The notes: generated from the sequence alone by a model not told the origin. A stretch of 64,000 nt of DNA from Flavobacterium sp. UBA6135 (GCF_002428305.1 NZ_DIVJ01000040.1:7060-71059), one strand, 5' to 3'; counted from the stretch's first letter, positions 7,752-17,281 are shown. Numbers and translations: made by a program.

Positions 7752-8762
7752 ATGAACATGGAAGAAAATACCGCGACTTTAGATATTCGTGCCATTAATG
7801 AAAAAATTGAAAGAGAAAGTGCGTTTATCGATTTGCTGACTTATGAAATGAACAAAGTTATTGTGGGTCAAAAACACATGGTTGAACGTTTGTTGATTGG
7901 TCTTTTAGGACAAGGGCACATTTTGTTGGAAGGGGTTCCCGGTTTAGCAAAAACACTTGCCATTAATACCTTATCTCAAGCCGTTCAAGGTTCATTTAGC
8001 AGAATTCAGTTTACCCCTGATTTATTACCTGCCGATGTGGTAGGAACCATGATTTACAACATCAAGCAAAATGAATTTTCCATTAAAAAAGGGCCCATTT
8101 TTGCCAATTTCGTTTTAGCCGATGAGATTAACCGTGCTCCAGCAAAAGTGCAATCGGCTTTGTTAGAAGCCATGCAGGAAAAGCAAGTTACCATTGGTGA
8201 TACAACATTCAAATTAGACAAACCCTTTTTGGTTTTAGCCACTCAAAATCCAATTGAACAAGAAGGAACGTATCCGTTACCGGAAGCTCAAGTGGATCGT
8301 TTTATGCTGAAAACGGTTATTGAATACCCAAAAATGGAAGACGAGCGAATGGTAATTCGTCAAAATCTAAAAGGAAGTTATGAAAAGGTAAATGCAGTAA
8401 TTTCCATCGATCAAATTTTACGTGCCCAAGAAGCGGTTCGTGAGGTTTATATGGATGAAAAAATTGAAAAGTATATTTTAGATATCATCTTTGCAACACG
8501 TTTTCCTGAAAAATATAAACTAGAAAGTTTAAAACCATTAATCAGTTTTGGATCGTCTCCTCGTGGAAGTATTAATTTGGCAACTGCCGCAAAATGTTAC
8601 GCCTTTATCAAACGTCGTGGTTATGTAATCCCGGAAGACGTTCGTGCTGTAGTTCATGATGTGTTACGTCACAGAATTGGAATTACCTATGAAGCCGAAG
8701 CCGAAAACATCACTTCAGTTGAAATCATCAACAAAATTGTAAACGAGATTGAGGTACCTTAA
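7752..8762 (+). CDS. MoxR-family AAA+ ATPase (first gene of the bat operon)
   Basis: The product has 336 residues (an alternative Met is two codons on). The Walker A motif is GVPGLAKT (near residue 56), the Walker B region FVLADEINRAPAKVQSALLEA, and sensor 1 is VLATQNPIEQEGTYPLPEAQ, the MoxR hallmark. MoxR ATPases are chaperone-like partners of vWA-domain proteins. Here the ATPase gene heads a seven-gene same-strand series: moxR, DUF58, BatD/DUF4381-like, BatA, BatB, BatC, BatD, BatE. This matches the Bacteroidetes aerotolerance (Bat) locus. The complex probably acts at the inner membrane and in the periplasm in stress or envelope maturation; the molecular client is not known. Confidence 0.93.
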   Translation: MNMEENTATLDIRAINEKIERESAFIDLLTYEMNKVIVGQKHMVERLLIGLLGQGHILLEGVPGLAKTLAINTLSQAVQGSFSRIQFTPDLLPADVVGTMIYNIKQNEFSIKKGPIFANFVLADEINRAPAKVQSALLEAMQEKQVTIGDTTFKLDKPFLVLATQNPIEQEGTYPLPEAQVDRFMLKTVIEYPKMEDERMVIRQNLKGSYEKVNAVISIDQILRAQEAVREVYMDEKIEKYILDIIFATRFPEKYKLESLKPLISFGSSPRGSINLATAAKCYAFIKRRGYVIPEDVRAVVHDVLRHRIGITYEAEAENITSVEIINKIVNEIEVP

Positions 8763-8769
8763 TTTTTAG

Positions 8770-8844
8770 TTGACAGTTATCAGTTATCAGTTTGCAGTAT
8801 TCGGCTAAACTGATAACCAACAACCGACAACCGACAACTGAAGA
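8770..8844. repeat. Heptamer repeats in inverted arms between moxR and DUF58 genes
   Basis: Left units are TTGACAG, TTATCAG, TTATCAG, TTTGCAG, TATTCGG (8770-8804). Right units are CTGATAA, CCAACAA, CCGACAA, CCGACAA, CTGAAGA (8810-8844). TTATCAG of the left arm is the complement of CTGATAA in the right arm, so the RNA can form a hairpin within the operon. Confidence 0.85.
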
Positions 8845-8847
8845 AAA

Positions 8848-9714
8848 ATGGAAACAAAAGACTTACTCAAAAAAGTACGAAAAATAGAAATCAAAACCCG
8901 AAGATTGAGTGATCACATCTTTTCGGGCGAGTACCACACATCGTTTAAAGGTCGTGGAATGACTTTCTCTGAAGTGCGTCAATACCAGTTTGGTGATGAC
9001 GTTCGTGCGATAGATTGGAATGTCACCGCTCGTTATAACGAACCGTATATTAAAGTTTTTGAAGAAGAACGCGAACTCACCATGATGTTGATGGTGGATA
9101 TTTCAGGCTCTGAAAGTTTTGGCACAAAAAATCAGTTGAAAAGTGAAATTGTAACAGAGATTGCAGCTACCATGGCATTTTCGGCAACACAAAACAACGA
9201 TAAAATTGGTTTGATTTTGTTTTCGGATGAAATTGAATTATACATTCCACCAAAAAAAGGAAAATCACACGTGTTGCGAATCATTCGTGAATTGATTGAG
9301 TTTAAACCAAAAAGCAATAAGACAAATATTTCACAAGCTTTAAAATTTTTATCGAGTGTGATGAAAAAGAAAGCCATTGTGTTTTTTATATCCGATTTCA
9401 TAACCGATGATAATTATGAACACACCTTAAAAATTGCCGGAAAAAAGCATGATATTACAGGAATTCGGGTATATGATATTCGTGAAGAAAAAATGCCAAA
9501 TGTGGGAATGGTGAACATGTTAGATGCTGAAACAGGCGAAACACTTTTGGTGAATACCAATTCAAAATCGGTTCGAATATCTTATGAAAAATACTATCGA
9601 GAAAAGGTAGATTTCTTTAAAGACACCTTTTCAAAATGTGGTTCAGGAACGGTAAATACACGAGTTGACGAAAGTTATGTAACCAAATTGTTAGGCTATT
9701 TTAAATCCAGATAA
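8848..9714 (+). CDS. DUF58 vWA-like protein
   Basis: The product has 288 residues. It carries the DUF58 signature GRGMTFSEVRQYQFGDDVRAIDWN followed by a vWA-type fold with a MIDAS-like DISGS at residues 84-88. No membrane segments are visible, so it is cytoplasmic. DUF58 proteins are always found beside MoxR ATPases and are thought to be their direct partners. It is separated from moxR by 85 bp filled with heptamer repeats, and from the next gene by about 40 bp. Confidence 0.9.
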   Translation: METKDLLKKVRKIEIKTRRLSDHIFSGEYHTSFKGRGMTFSEVRQYQFGDDVRAIDWNVTARYNEPYIKVFEEERELTMMLMVDISGSESFGTKNQLKSEIVTEIAATMAFSATQNNDKIGLILFSDEIELYIPPKKGKSHVLRIIRELIEFKPKSNKTNISQALKFLSSVMKKKAIVFFISDFITDDNYEHTLKIAGKKHDITGIRVYDIREEKMPNVGMVNMLDAETGETLLVNTNSKSVRISYEKYYREKVDFFKDTFSKCGSGTVNTRVDESYVTKLLGYFKSR

Positions 9715-9755
9715 TACTACTGATGCAACACAGGCTAACCTTTGTGAAACAAAAA

Positions 9756-11369
9756 ATGAAAATTAAATTATATATAGTCTTTTTACTCTTTTCAACCTTT
9801 GTTTTTGCTCAACAAAAAAGAGTAACCACTTCGGTTGATAGTACCAAAGTTAAAATTGGTGCACAAATCAATCTTACTTTAAAAACAACGGTTGACACTT
9901 TGTCTAAAGTAATTTTTCCGGAAGGAAATTTGTTCGGAGCTTTAGAGGTTTTGGAAAGTTATCCAACTGATACTATTAGAGAAGATTTTAACTATCATTT
10001 AGTAAAAAAATATGGGTTAACACAATGGGATAGCGGTTCTTATATGTTGCCAAGACTGCAAATAACCATCAACGACAAAGCCCATTTTTCTGATAGTTTG
10101 TTGTTGGAATTTGCACCCGTTGCTGTAGACACCTTGAAACAGCACATGTATGACATCAAAGATATTGCTCAGGCTGAAGGATTTTTAGGCAATTGGTGGC
10201 TGTATGTTCTTGGTATTTTGTTAGTTGTTGGTTTGCTATATCTGGGTTATATCTACCTAAAGAAAAATCAAAAACCAAAAGAAGAAGCAATTGTTTATGC
10301 AACGCCCATTGAAAAAGCAACAGCTCATTTAAAAAAATTAGAACAGCAACATCTAATTGAAAGAGGCGAAGTGAAAGCTTATTATTCAGAGCTAACCGAT
10401 ATTGCCAGAACCTACATTGAAGAAACGATTGATATTCCGGCCATGGAAAGCACCACGGCAGAATTAATTGATTCATTTAAAAAAGCCATCATCAGAAAAA
10501 AACTTTCTTTGACCGAAGAGACTATTGCAAATTTGGAAAAAGTTTTGAAACAAGCCGATTTAGTAAAATTTGCCAAATCAAAACCGTTAGAATTTGAAAT
10601 TGCTGAAGACCGAACCAAAATTGAAAAAACAATATTTAAAATTCATCAATCCATTCCTGATCTTGTTGAAGAAGAAGAAGATTTGGACGATTCAAAAAAA
10701 ATACAAGAACGATTGGCCAAGAAAAAAAGAAAACAGCAAATTGTTTTAGCTTCATTTATTTCTGTGTTTTTATTGTTTGCTGTTTTTATCTTTTTTGTAG
10801 CTACCAAAGGAATTGATTTTGTAAAAGACAGCATTATTGGCAATCCTACTAAAGAGTTATTGAATGGCGAATGGGTAACGAGTGAATATGGTGATCCGCC
10901 GATTCGTATTGAAACACCAAAAGTTTTAACCCGAATGGACGATGCAGAATCCTATACCAAAGGACAATCTCCTTTTAAAGAAGCCATTCTTTTTGGGTAT
11001 GGAAATTTTACCGACGATTTTTATATCAATGTCATGACCACAAAACTAAAAGACAGTCTTGAAATTGATTTGGAAAAAATTGTGGAAGGTAATTTGATGC
11101 TTTGGGAAAAAAGCGGAGCACAAAATATTTTGGTAAAAACCGAAACCCATTCTTCCGGAGAAGGAGTAAACGGTATTAGAGCCTTTGGTACATTGGTTTT
11201 TTTGGATAAATTAACGAAAAGAAGTACCAAACTGTATTATGAAATGCTATTGTTTAAACAAAATAAAGGATTGCAACAAATCATTGTTTCTAAATTGGAA
11301 GAAGACGAATTAGGAGGGGAAATTATCGATAGAATCATTCAATCTGTTGAATTGGGCAAACTAGAATAA
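9756..11369 (+). CDS. BatD/DUF4381-like two-membrane-segment protein of the bat operon
   Basis: The product has 537 residues from ATG 9756, chosen because it starts a clean signal peptide (MKIKLYIVFLLFSTFVFAQ); an upstream ATG at 9723 adds eleven polar residues. Order of parts: a BatD-like beta-sandwich (about 20-135), a membrane helix (WWLYVLGILLVVGLLYLGYIY, about 147-167), a DUF4381-like helical part (HLKKLEQQ...EVKAYYSELTDIARTYIE), an acidic linker, a second membrane helix (IVLASFISVFLLFAVFIFF, about 328-346), and a C-terminal domain of about 180 residues. The C-terminal domain is not recognised. Position between DUF58 and BatA matches the DUF4381 slot in proteobacterial operons. Confidence 0.75.
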   Translation: MKIKLYIVFLLFSTFVFAQQKRVTTSVDSTKVKIGAQINLTLKTTVDTLSKVIFPEGNLFGALEVLESYPTDTIREDFNYHLVKKYGLTQWDSGSYMLPRLQITINDKAHFSDSLLLEFAPVAVDTLKQHMYDIKDIAQAEGFLGNWWLYVLGILLVVGLLYLGYIYLKKNQKPKEEAIVYATPIEKATAHLKKLEQQHLIERGEVKAYYSELTDIARTYIEETIDIPAMESTTAELIDSFKKAIIRKKLSLTEETIANLEKVLKQADLVKFAKSKPLEFEIAEDRTKIEKTIFKIHQSIPDLVEEEEDLDDSKKIQERLAKKKRKQQIVLASFISVFLLFAVFIFFVATKGIDFVKDSIIGNPTKELLNGEWVTSEYGDPPIRIETPKVLTRMDDAESYTKGQSPFKEAILFGYGNFTDDFYINVMTTKLKDSLEIDLEKIVEGNLMLWEKSGAQNILVKTETHSSGEGVNGIRAFGTLVFLDKLTKRSTKLYYEMLLFKQNKGLQQIIVSKLEEDELGGEIIDRIIQSVELGKLE

Positions 11370-11371
11370 TT

Positions 11372-12373
11372 ATGGAAAACATCACTTTTTTACATCCACA
11401 GTTTTTTTGGTTATTTACCTTGCTTCCCGTTGCAATTGGATGGTATTTTCTGAAAAGAAACAAACTGGAAGCCACTTTAAAAATAAGTTCTGTAAAAGGT
11501 TTTAAGGCTCAGCCTTCCTTTTTGGCAAAATTCAAACCTATGTTGTTTGTGTTTCGATTGTTGGCGTTGAGTTTTATCATTGTTGCCATGGCAAGACCAA
11601 GAACGGTTGATGTGAGTAATAAAACCAAAACCACTCGTGGTATAGATATCGTAATGGCCATTGACGTTTCAGGGAGTATGTTGGCTAGAGATTTAAAACC
11701 AAACCGATTGGAGTCCTTAAAAAAAGTGGCCGCTGAGTTTGTGGAAGCCAGAACAAACGATCGTTTTGGAATTGTGGTTTATGCCGCAGAAAGTTATACC
11801 AAAACTCCCGTTACCAGTGATAAATCCATCATTTTAGACGCCATTAAAGGCATCAAATACGACAATGTAATTCAAGACGGAACAGGAATTGGCATGGGAT
11901 TGGCAACAGCTGTAAATCGTTTGAAAGACAGTCAAGCCAAAAGTAGAGTAATCATTTTGTTAACAGACGGTGTAAATAATGCCGGATTCATTGAACCGGA
12001 AACAGCCGCCGATATTGCAAAAGAATATGGTATAAAGGTATATACTATTGGCATTGGTACAAACGGAAATGCAGAATCGCCTTATGCATATGCTCCAAAT
12101 GGTGGTTTTTTATATCGTTTAATGCCCGTTGAAATTGATGAACAATTGATGAAAAGTATTGCTCAAAAAACAGATGGTGTTTATTTTAGAGCAACTAGTA
12201 ATAGTAAGCTTCAAGAGATTTATGACGAGATTAATAAATTAGAAACAACAGAAATTGAAGAACAAAAATTCTATAATTACGACGAAAAATACAAACCCTT
12301 AATATGGATTTCGGGTTTACTTTTGTTACTTGAAATTTTGTTAAAACAAACCTTATTTAGAGGATTATTATAA
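11372..12373 (+). CDS. batA: BatA vWA-domain membrane protein
   Basis: The product has 333 residues. It has two N-terminal membrane segments (near residues 9-24 and 55-72), a vWA domain with an intact MIDAS (DVSGS at 98-102, TDGVNNAG further on), and a C-terminal membrane helix (LIWISGLLLLLEILL). This layout places the vWA domain in the periplasm. It begins 2 bp after the previous stop and ends 4 bp before batB, so translation is tightly coupled. BatA and BatB are paralogues that are expected to interact with each other and with the MoxR system. Confidence 0.92.
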   Translation: MENITFLHPQFFWLFTLLPVAIGWYFLKRNKLEATLKISSVKGFKAQPSFLAKFKPMLFVFRLLALSFIIVAMARPRTVDVSNKTKTTRGIDIVMAIDVSGSMLARDLKPNRLESLKKVAAEFVEARTNDRFGIVVYAAESYTKTPVTSDKSIILDAIKGIKYDNVIQDGTGIGMGLATAVNRLKDSQAKSRVIILLTDGVNNAGFIEPETAADIAKEYGIKVYTIGIGTNGNAESPYAYAPNGGFLYRLMPVEIDEQLMKSIAQKTDGVYFRATSNSKLQEIYDEINKLETTEIEEQKFYNYDEKYKPLIWISGLLLLLEILLKQTLFRGLL

Positions 12374-12377
12374 AAGT

Positions 12378-13418
12378 ATGATTCAGTTTGAAGATAAAAT
12401 ATATTTCTATTTCTTGGCAATTATTCCGGTAGTGTTGCTGCTTTTTCTATGGAATTTATATTGGAAAAGAAAAAAACAAAAGGAATATGGTGATTTACAT
12501 TTAGTAAAAAAACTTAGTCCTGAGAAATCCGTTTTTAAGCCTATTTTAAAAATGAGCTTTATTTTATTGGCATTAGCCAGTTTGATTATTGGATTGGTAA
12601 ATCCAAAAATGGGTTCAAAACTTGAAACGGTTAAACGAGAGGGAATTGATATTGTTTTTGCTATTGACGTATCTAAAAGTATGCTTGCAGAAGATGTGGC
12701 TCCTAACCGATTGGATAAGACAAAACAAATTGTAACGCAAATAATCAATCAATTAGGAAGTGACAGAATTGGAATAGTGGCCTATGCCGGAAGTGCTTTT
12801 CCGGTCTTGCCTATTACAACAGACTATGGGGTAGCAAAAATGTTTTTGCAAAGCATGAACACGGATATGGTTTCGTCACAAGGAACTTCTTTAGACCAAG
12901 CTATTGAACTTTCTACCGGTTTTTTTGAAGAAGGAAGTGCTACAAACAAGCTAATCATTTTAATTTCTGATGGTGAAGATCATTCGGAAGGAATTGAATC
13001 GGCTATTGAATTGGCTACAAAAAACAACACCAAGATTCTAACCATTGGCGTGGGAACAGAAAAAGGCGGGCCCATTCCAATAAAACGAAACGGCGTTGTT
13101 CAGAGTTTTAAACGTGACAGAAATGACGAGGTGGTCATCACAAAATTTAATGAAGCTACTCTAAAGCAAATTGCAAAAGCTACAAAAGGAGATTATATTA
13201 GCGGCGATCAAACCAAAAAAGTTTTGGAATTTGTAAAAAATGCTCTCGATAATATTGAAAAAACAGAATTTGAAACCACACAATTTGCCGATTTTAAATC
13301 GCAGTTCCAATGGTTTTTAGGCATTGCTTTTGTATTATTGTTTTTAGATATTTTTCTGTTAGAACGGAAAACAGGATGGATAAGTAAGTTGAATTTATTT
13401 AATGAAAAAGAATCATGA
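12378..13418 (+). CDS. batB: BatB vWA-domain membrane protein
   Basis: The product has 346 residues with the same plan as BatA: two N-terminal membrane helices, a vWA domain (MIDAS DVSKS at 97-101, ISDGEDHSEG as the third loop) and a C-terminal helix (WFLGIAFVLLFLDIFLL). The conserved Asp and both Ser of the metal site are present, so metal-dependent binding is expected. Its last 4 bp overlap the start of the batC gene (ATGA), a sign of translational coupling. Confidence 0.92.
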   Translation: MIQFEDKIYFYFLAIIPVVLLLFLWNLYWKRKKQKEYGDLHLVKKLSPEKSVFKPILKMSFILLALASLIIGLVNPKMGSKLETVKREGIDIVFAIDVSKSMLAEDVAPNRLDKTKQIVTQIINQLGSDRIGIVAYAGSAFPVLPITTDYGVAKMFLQSMNTDMVSSQGTSLDQAIELSTGFFEEGSATNKLIILISDGEDHSEGIESAIELATKNNTKILTIGVGTEKGGPIPIKRNGVVQSFKRDRNDEVVITKFNEATLKQIAKATKGDYISGDQTKKVLEFVKNALDNIEKTEFETTQFADFKSQFQWFLGIAFVLLFLDIFLLERKTGWISKLNLFNEKES

Positions 13419-14173
13419 AAAAGCAATTAATTTTACTATTTTTCTTTGTTGCAAGCATTCTTTCTGCTCAAGAAGAAAAGAAAGAAAAAGACAAAGTGTT
13501 GCCCAAAGCAAACAAAGAATTTCAGAATCAAAAATTTAAAGAAGCAGAGGCCAAATACCGAATTTCAAATTCAAAAGATTTGTCAGGTTCAAAAGCGGCT
13601 TATAATTTAGGCAATGCCATTTATAGACAAGACCAAAGTAGTGAAGCTAAGTTTGCTTATTCACAAGCTCTTGAAAAAGCTACAACCAAAGAAGAAAAAC
13701 ACAAGGCATTTCACAATATTGGAAATGTTTTTATGAAAGAAAAACAATATGGTAAAGCCGTTGAAGCTTATAAAAATGCGTTGCGAAATAATCCTTCAGA
13801 CGAACAAACCCGCTATAATTATGCTTTGGCCAAAGAGTATTTGAAAAACAATCCGGAAGATCCTGATGATGGTGGCGACAAAGACAAGGAAAAAAGCGAA
13901 GACAAAAAGGACGAAAATAAAGAAAAACAAGACCAAAATAATCAAGAGAAAAAAGACCAAGATAAGAAGGATCAAGATAATAAGGGAGAAGACAAAAAAG
14001 ACAATCCCGATAAAAATCAACATGGACAGCCAAAGCCACAACCTTCAGGAATTTCTAAAGAGCGATTAGAAAATCTTTTGGATGCGGTGAATAAAGAAGA
14101 AAAAAAGGTTCAGGATAAAGTAAACAAAGAAAAAATCAAAACCGCTCCGGTTCAAACGGAAAAGGATTGGTAA
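13415..14173 (+). CDS. batC: BatC TPR protein with a highly charged C-terminal region
   Basis: The product has 252 residues. A signal peptide (MKKQLILLFFFVASILSAQ) is followed by TPR repeats (about 25-145: KFKEAEAKYRIS, AAYNLGNAIYRQ, AFHNIGNVFMKEKQYGKAVEAYKNALRNNP). Residues about 150-210 are almost only Lys, Asp, Glu, Asn and Gln and are surely disordered. A conserved SGISKERLENLLDAVNKEE segment follows. BatC is a periplasmic scaffold; the charged segment may be a flexible tether. The low-complexity DNA here produces spurious open frames on both strands. Confidence 0.9.
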   Translation: MKKQLILLFFFVASILSAQEEKKEKDKVLPKANKEFQNQKFKEAEAKYRISNSKDLSGSKAAYNLGNAIYRQDQSSEAKFAYSQALEKATTKEEKHKAFHNIGNVFMKEKQYGKAVEAYKNALRNNPSDEQTRYNYALAKEYLKNNPEDPDDGGDKDKEKSEDKKDENKEKQDQNNQEKKDQDKKDQDNKGEDKKDNPDKNQHGQPKPQPSGISKERLENLLDAVNKEEKKVQDKVNKEKIKTAPVQTEKDW

Positions 14174-14195
14174 TTTGTAAGACAATTTAAGAAAA

Positions 14196-15953
14196 ATGAA
14201 AAAGTATATTTTTATACTATTCCTATCTATGCAAAGCTTAATGGCTCAAGTTCAATTTGAAGCCAAAGTAAGCAAAACCACTTTGGGATTAAACGAACGA
14301 CTTCGTATTGATTTTGTCATGAATGTGGATGGCGATAATTTTAATCCGCCTTCATTTGATGGATTTCGAGTAGTAGGTGGTCCGAGTCAACAAGTAAGTC
14401 AAAGTTGGGTGAACGGAAAAAGCAGTTTTAATAAAGTCTATACCTATTTTCTGTTGCCAACCCAACGAGGTGCTGTTACAATTAGACAAGCTTCTATTGA
14501 ATACCAAGGACAAACCTATAAAACGACTCCGCTTTCTGTTAATGTCACTGCCGCCGTTGAACAACCAAAAGACCCAAATGACACCTCTATTTCTATCAAT
14601 GATGCATTGCATTTAGTGGCGGAGGTGAATAAAACGAATCCGTATCTCAACGAACCCATCACGGTAGTTTATAAATTGTATTTCAGTTATAACATCGGAA
14701 TTACAAATTGGAGGGAATTGGACAAACCAAAATACAATGATTTTTGGAGTCAAAATATTGATATTAAGCAATTATCTGCTGAAGAAGGTACTTACAACGG
14801 CGAAAAATTCAGGTATGTTGTTTTGCGAAAAACCGTTTTATATCCTCAAAAGTCCGGAAAATTAGAAATTGAACCGTTGTCGTTAGATATTGATGTTGAA
14901 TTACCAACCAACCGTAGAGACATTTTTGGTCGAGTATTAATGACCCGAGACAATAAAAGAGTTTCTGCCGGAAGTAAAGTGATTACAGTTAAGCCACTTC
15001 CTGAAAACGGGAAACCGGATGATTTTACAGGAGCAGTTGGTAAGTTTGATTTTCAAGTTGTTCCTTCAAGAACTACTTTAAAACATGGCGAAAGCACCGA
15101 TTTAGACATTACTGTTACAGGAACAGGAAATTTAAAGTTATTTAATCTTCCAAAGCCTGTTGTGCCATCCTCATTGGAAATGTATGAGCCGGTTCATTCC
15201 GAAAACGTATCCACGCCATTGTCAGGAATGACCGGAAAAATTTCAGACAAGTACACCATTATACCGCAGTATAAAGGAAATTATACTATCAAACCCATTC
15301 GTTTCTCCTATTTTGATTATGCGGCAGGGGCTTATAAAACCTTAACATCACAAGAAATTGTTATTAGTGTTCTTGACGGACCTTCCGCAGGAGATAAACA
15401 AGATATTGTTCAGGAAAATGCGGTGGTTAAGAATCAAATTTCAAATTCAGATCAATTTAAATACATTCATTTAAAAACAAAACTTTCACCAATCAACAAA
15501 AAGGCATTTTTTGGTTCTACACTTTTTTATGTTTTGTTGGGATTGCCTTTTTTACTGATCCCACTCATTATTTTATTTAAGAAAAAGAAAGAAGCAATTG
15601 ATGGTGATGTGGTTGGAAACAAGCTGAAATTGAACACTAAATTAGCTAAGAAATTTTTATCTGAAGCCAAAAAACAAATTGGAACAAAAGAACCTTTTTA
15701 TGTTGCTTTAGAACGCTCTTTGCACAACTTTTTGAAAGCCAAACTAAAAATTGAAACTTCAGAAATGAGTAAAGATAAAATTAGAGCGACCTTGACAGAA
15801 AAGAAAGCACAGCCTGAAACGATAGATTTATTTATTCAACTCACCGAAAACTGTGAATTTGCCCGATATGCACCTTCAACAACGGTAGCCATGCAACAAG
15901 ATTATGACAAAGCAGTTGAAGTAATTTCAGAATTAGAAAAACAAATAGTTTAA
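14196..15953 (+). CDS. batD: BatD oxygen-tolerance protein
   Basis: The product has 585 residues. After a signal peptide (MKKYIFILFLSMQSLMAQ) comes a long periplasmic region of beta-sandwich character: VQFEAKVSKTTLGLNERLRI, PSFDGFRVVGGPSQ, and three further Ig-like segments to about residue 435. A membrane helix follows (LFYVLLGLPFLLIPLIILF, about 443-461), then a cytoplasmic helical part of about 120 residues ending in ISELEKQIV. Length and layout fit the BatD family. It lies 22 bp after batC and 12 bp before batE. Confidence 0.92.
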   Translation: MKKYIFILFLSMQSLMAQVQFEAKVSKTTLGLNERLRIDFVMNVDGDNFNPPSFDGFRVVGGPSQQVSQSWVNGKSSFNKVYTYFLLPTQRGAVTIRQASIEYQGQTYKTTPLSVNVTAAVEQPKDPNDTSISINDALHLVAEVNKTNPYLNEPITVVYKLYFSYNIGITNWRELDKPKYNDFWSQNIDIKQLSAEEGTYNGEKFRYVVLRKTVLYPQKSGKLEIEPLSLDIDVELPTNRRDIFGRVLMTRDNKRVSAGSKVITVKPLPENGKPDDFTGAVGKFDFQVVPSRTTLKHGESTDLDITVTGTGNLKLFNLPKPVVPSSLEMYEPVHSENVSTPLSGMTGKISDKYTIIPQYKGNYTIKPIRFSYFDYAAGAYKTLTSQEIVISVLDGPSAGDKQDIVQENAVVKNQISNSDQFKYIHLKTKLSPINKKAFFGSTLFYVLLGLPFLLIPLIILFKKKKEAIDGDVVGNKLKLNTKLAKKFLSEAKKQIGTKEPFYVALERSLHNFLKAKLKIETSEMSKDKIRATLTEKKAQPETIDLFIQLTENCEFARYAPSTTVAMQQDYDKAVEVISELEKQIV

Positions 15954-15965
15954 TTTCAAAATAGG

Positions 15966-16715
15966 ATGATGAAACGAGTTTTATATATTACGCTATTTTT
16001 TTTAACCCAATTAATTGGGGCTCAAAGTGTTTTTGACAAAGGAAACGAACACTACAGAAACGGAAATTATAACGAAGCAATTGCTGCTTATGAAAGTATC
16101 ATTAAAGGCAAAAAAGAATCGTGTGATTTGTATTTTAATCTGGCGAATGCTTATTATAAATTAGACAAAGTGGGTCCCGCAATTTATTATTATGAAAAAG
16201 CATTACAAATTAGTCCGAATGATAAAGACATTCAGAATAATTTAAAATTTGCCAAAAGCAAAACCATTGATGATATCAAAGAAATTCCAAAAGTGGGTTT
16301 TGAAAAATTCATACAAAACCTAACTTCGTCGTTTCATTCTGATACTTGGGCAAAAATTGCCGTTGGATTTTCTGTGTTGTTTTTGTTGTTTTTTATTGGA
16401 TATTATTTTTCGGAAACAACACTTTCAAAACGAATTTACTTCATCGGATTGTTTATTGTTCCGTTTTTATTACTTCTTTCTGTTTTAGCAGCTTGGTTTG
16501 AAAAAAGCCAGGATCAAAAAGAACGACCGGCAATTGTTTTCGCTGAAAAAACAACTGTTTTAAATGAACCTCGAAACAATGCTACAGAAGCTTTTATTTT
16601 GCATGAAGGCACCAAAGTTTTTGTTTTGGAATCGTTAGACCAATGGAAAAAAATTCAACTTACCGACGAATCTGAAGGTTGGATTTTAAGCGAAGCAATT
16701 AAGGAGTTGAAGTAG
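15966..16715 (+). CDS. batE: BatE TPR plus SH3-like protein
   Basis: The product has 249 residues: signal peptide (MMKRVLYITLFFLTQLIGAQ), two to three TPR units (about 25-92: GNEHYRNGNYNEAIAAYES, YFNLANAYYKL, GPAIYYYEKALQISPND), two membrane helices (about 132-150 and 157-178), and a C-terminal SH3b-like domain (TTVLNEPRNNATEAFILHEGTKVFVLE...WILSEAIKEL). This is the BatE layout. It closes the operon and overlaps the convergent cvpA gene by 17 bp; no separate terminator is visible. Confidence 0.9.
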   Translation: MMKRVLYITLFFLTQLIGAQSVFDKGNEHYRNGNYNEAIAAYESIIKGKKESCDLYFNLANAYYKLDKVGPAIYYYEKALQISPNDKDIQNNLKFAKSKTIDDIKEIPKVGFEKFIQNLTSSFHSDTWAKIAVGFSVLFLLFFIGYYFSETTLSKRIYFIGLFIVPFLLLLSVLAAWFEKSQDQKERPAIVFAEKTTVLNEPRNNATEAFILHEGTKVFVLESLDQWKKIQLTDESEGWILSEAIKELK

Positions 16716-17217
16716 TTTCTTCATAGAGTTCTTTCACGTCTTCAATCCATTCGTTAACCATTGGCATCATAAAAGCTGTGGTGTCTAAAATGGGTCTGTA
16801 AAAAATAGAATTGTCTTGTTTTTCCTCTGAAATCAATTGGTTGTCTACATTTATTTTTTGAACTAAATTCAAAACAATCCCAAGTAGCAATGCTGTTTTT
16901 ATTACACTGAATACACCTCCGGCTAATTTATTGATCCAACCTAAAAAAGCAAAGCTGGCTATTTGTGTGAAAATTTTTGCCAATAAGTGAACGCCAATCA
17001 CCACCAAAATCAATGTGATAACAAAAGAAGTAATTTGAACCGTTTGCGGATTCCAACTTACAAAACCTTCCAAAAAACCTTTCACCAAATAGGAAAATTT
17101 AATAGCAATAAATACACCTAAAATAAAGGAGATGATTGAAGCAATTTCTACAAACAAACCGTTTTTAATACCTTGATACAATCCAATAATCAATAAAATT
17201 CCAATCGCAATATCCAT
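16699..17217 (-). CDS. cvpA: CvpA family membrane protein
   Basis: The product has 172 residues with four hydrophobic helices in the CvpA arrangement (IAIGILLIIGLYQGIKNGLF at the start, then IISFILGVFIAIKFSYLV, ITSFVITLILVVIGVHLL and a last helix near residue 105-122). The family is needed for colicin V production in E. coli and is linked to envelope stress and purine metabolism elsewhere; the mechanism is unknown. It is convergent with batE and overlaps it. Confidence 0.88.
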   Translation of the reverse strand: MDIAIGILLIIGLYQGIKNGLFVEIASIISFILGVFIAIKFSYLVKGFLEGFVSWNPQTVQITSFVITLILVVIGVHLLAKIFTQIASFAFLGWINKLAGGVFSVIKTALLLGIVLNLVQKINVDNQLISEEKQDNSIFYRPILDTTAFMMPMVNEWIEDVKELYEETTSTP

Positions 17218-17257
17218 TTCAATAAAATAAGTTCACTAAAATAGTAATTTCAATTTA

Positions 17258-17281
17258 ATAAGAAGCAACTTCTTATCTTTG
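17258..17281 (+). promoter_or_regulatory. Promoter with overlapping inverted repeat
   Basis: TATCTTTG (17274-17281) matches the TAnnTTTG -7 element. The perfect inverted repeat ATAAGAAG-caa-CTTCTTAT (17258-17265, 17269-17276) overlaps its 5' end, which is a typical place for an operator. Confidence 0.5.

Noticed and set aside
13866..14069. Lys-rich open frames on both strands within batC
   Set aside because: They arise from the low-complexity Lys/Asp/Glu codons of BatC in other frames.
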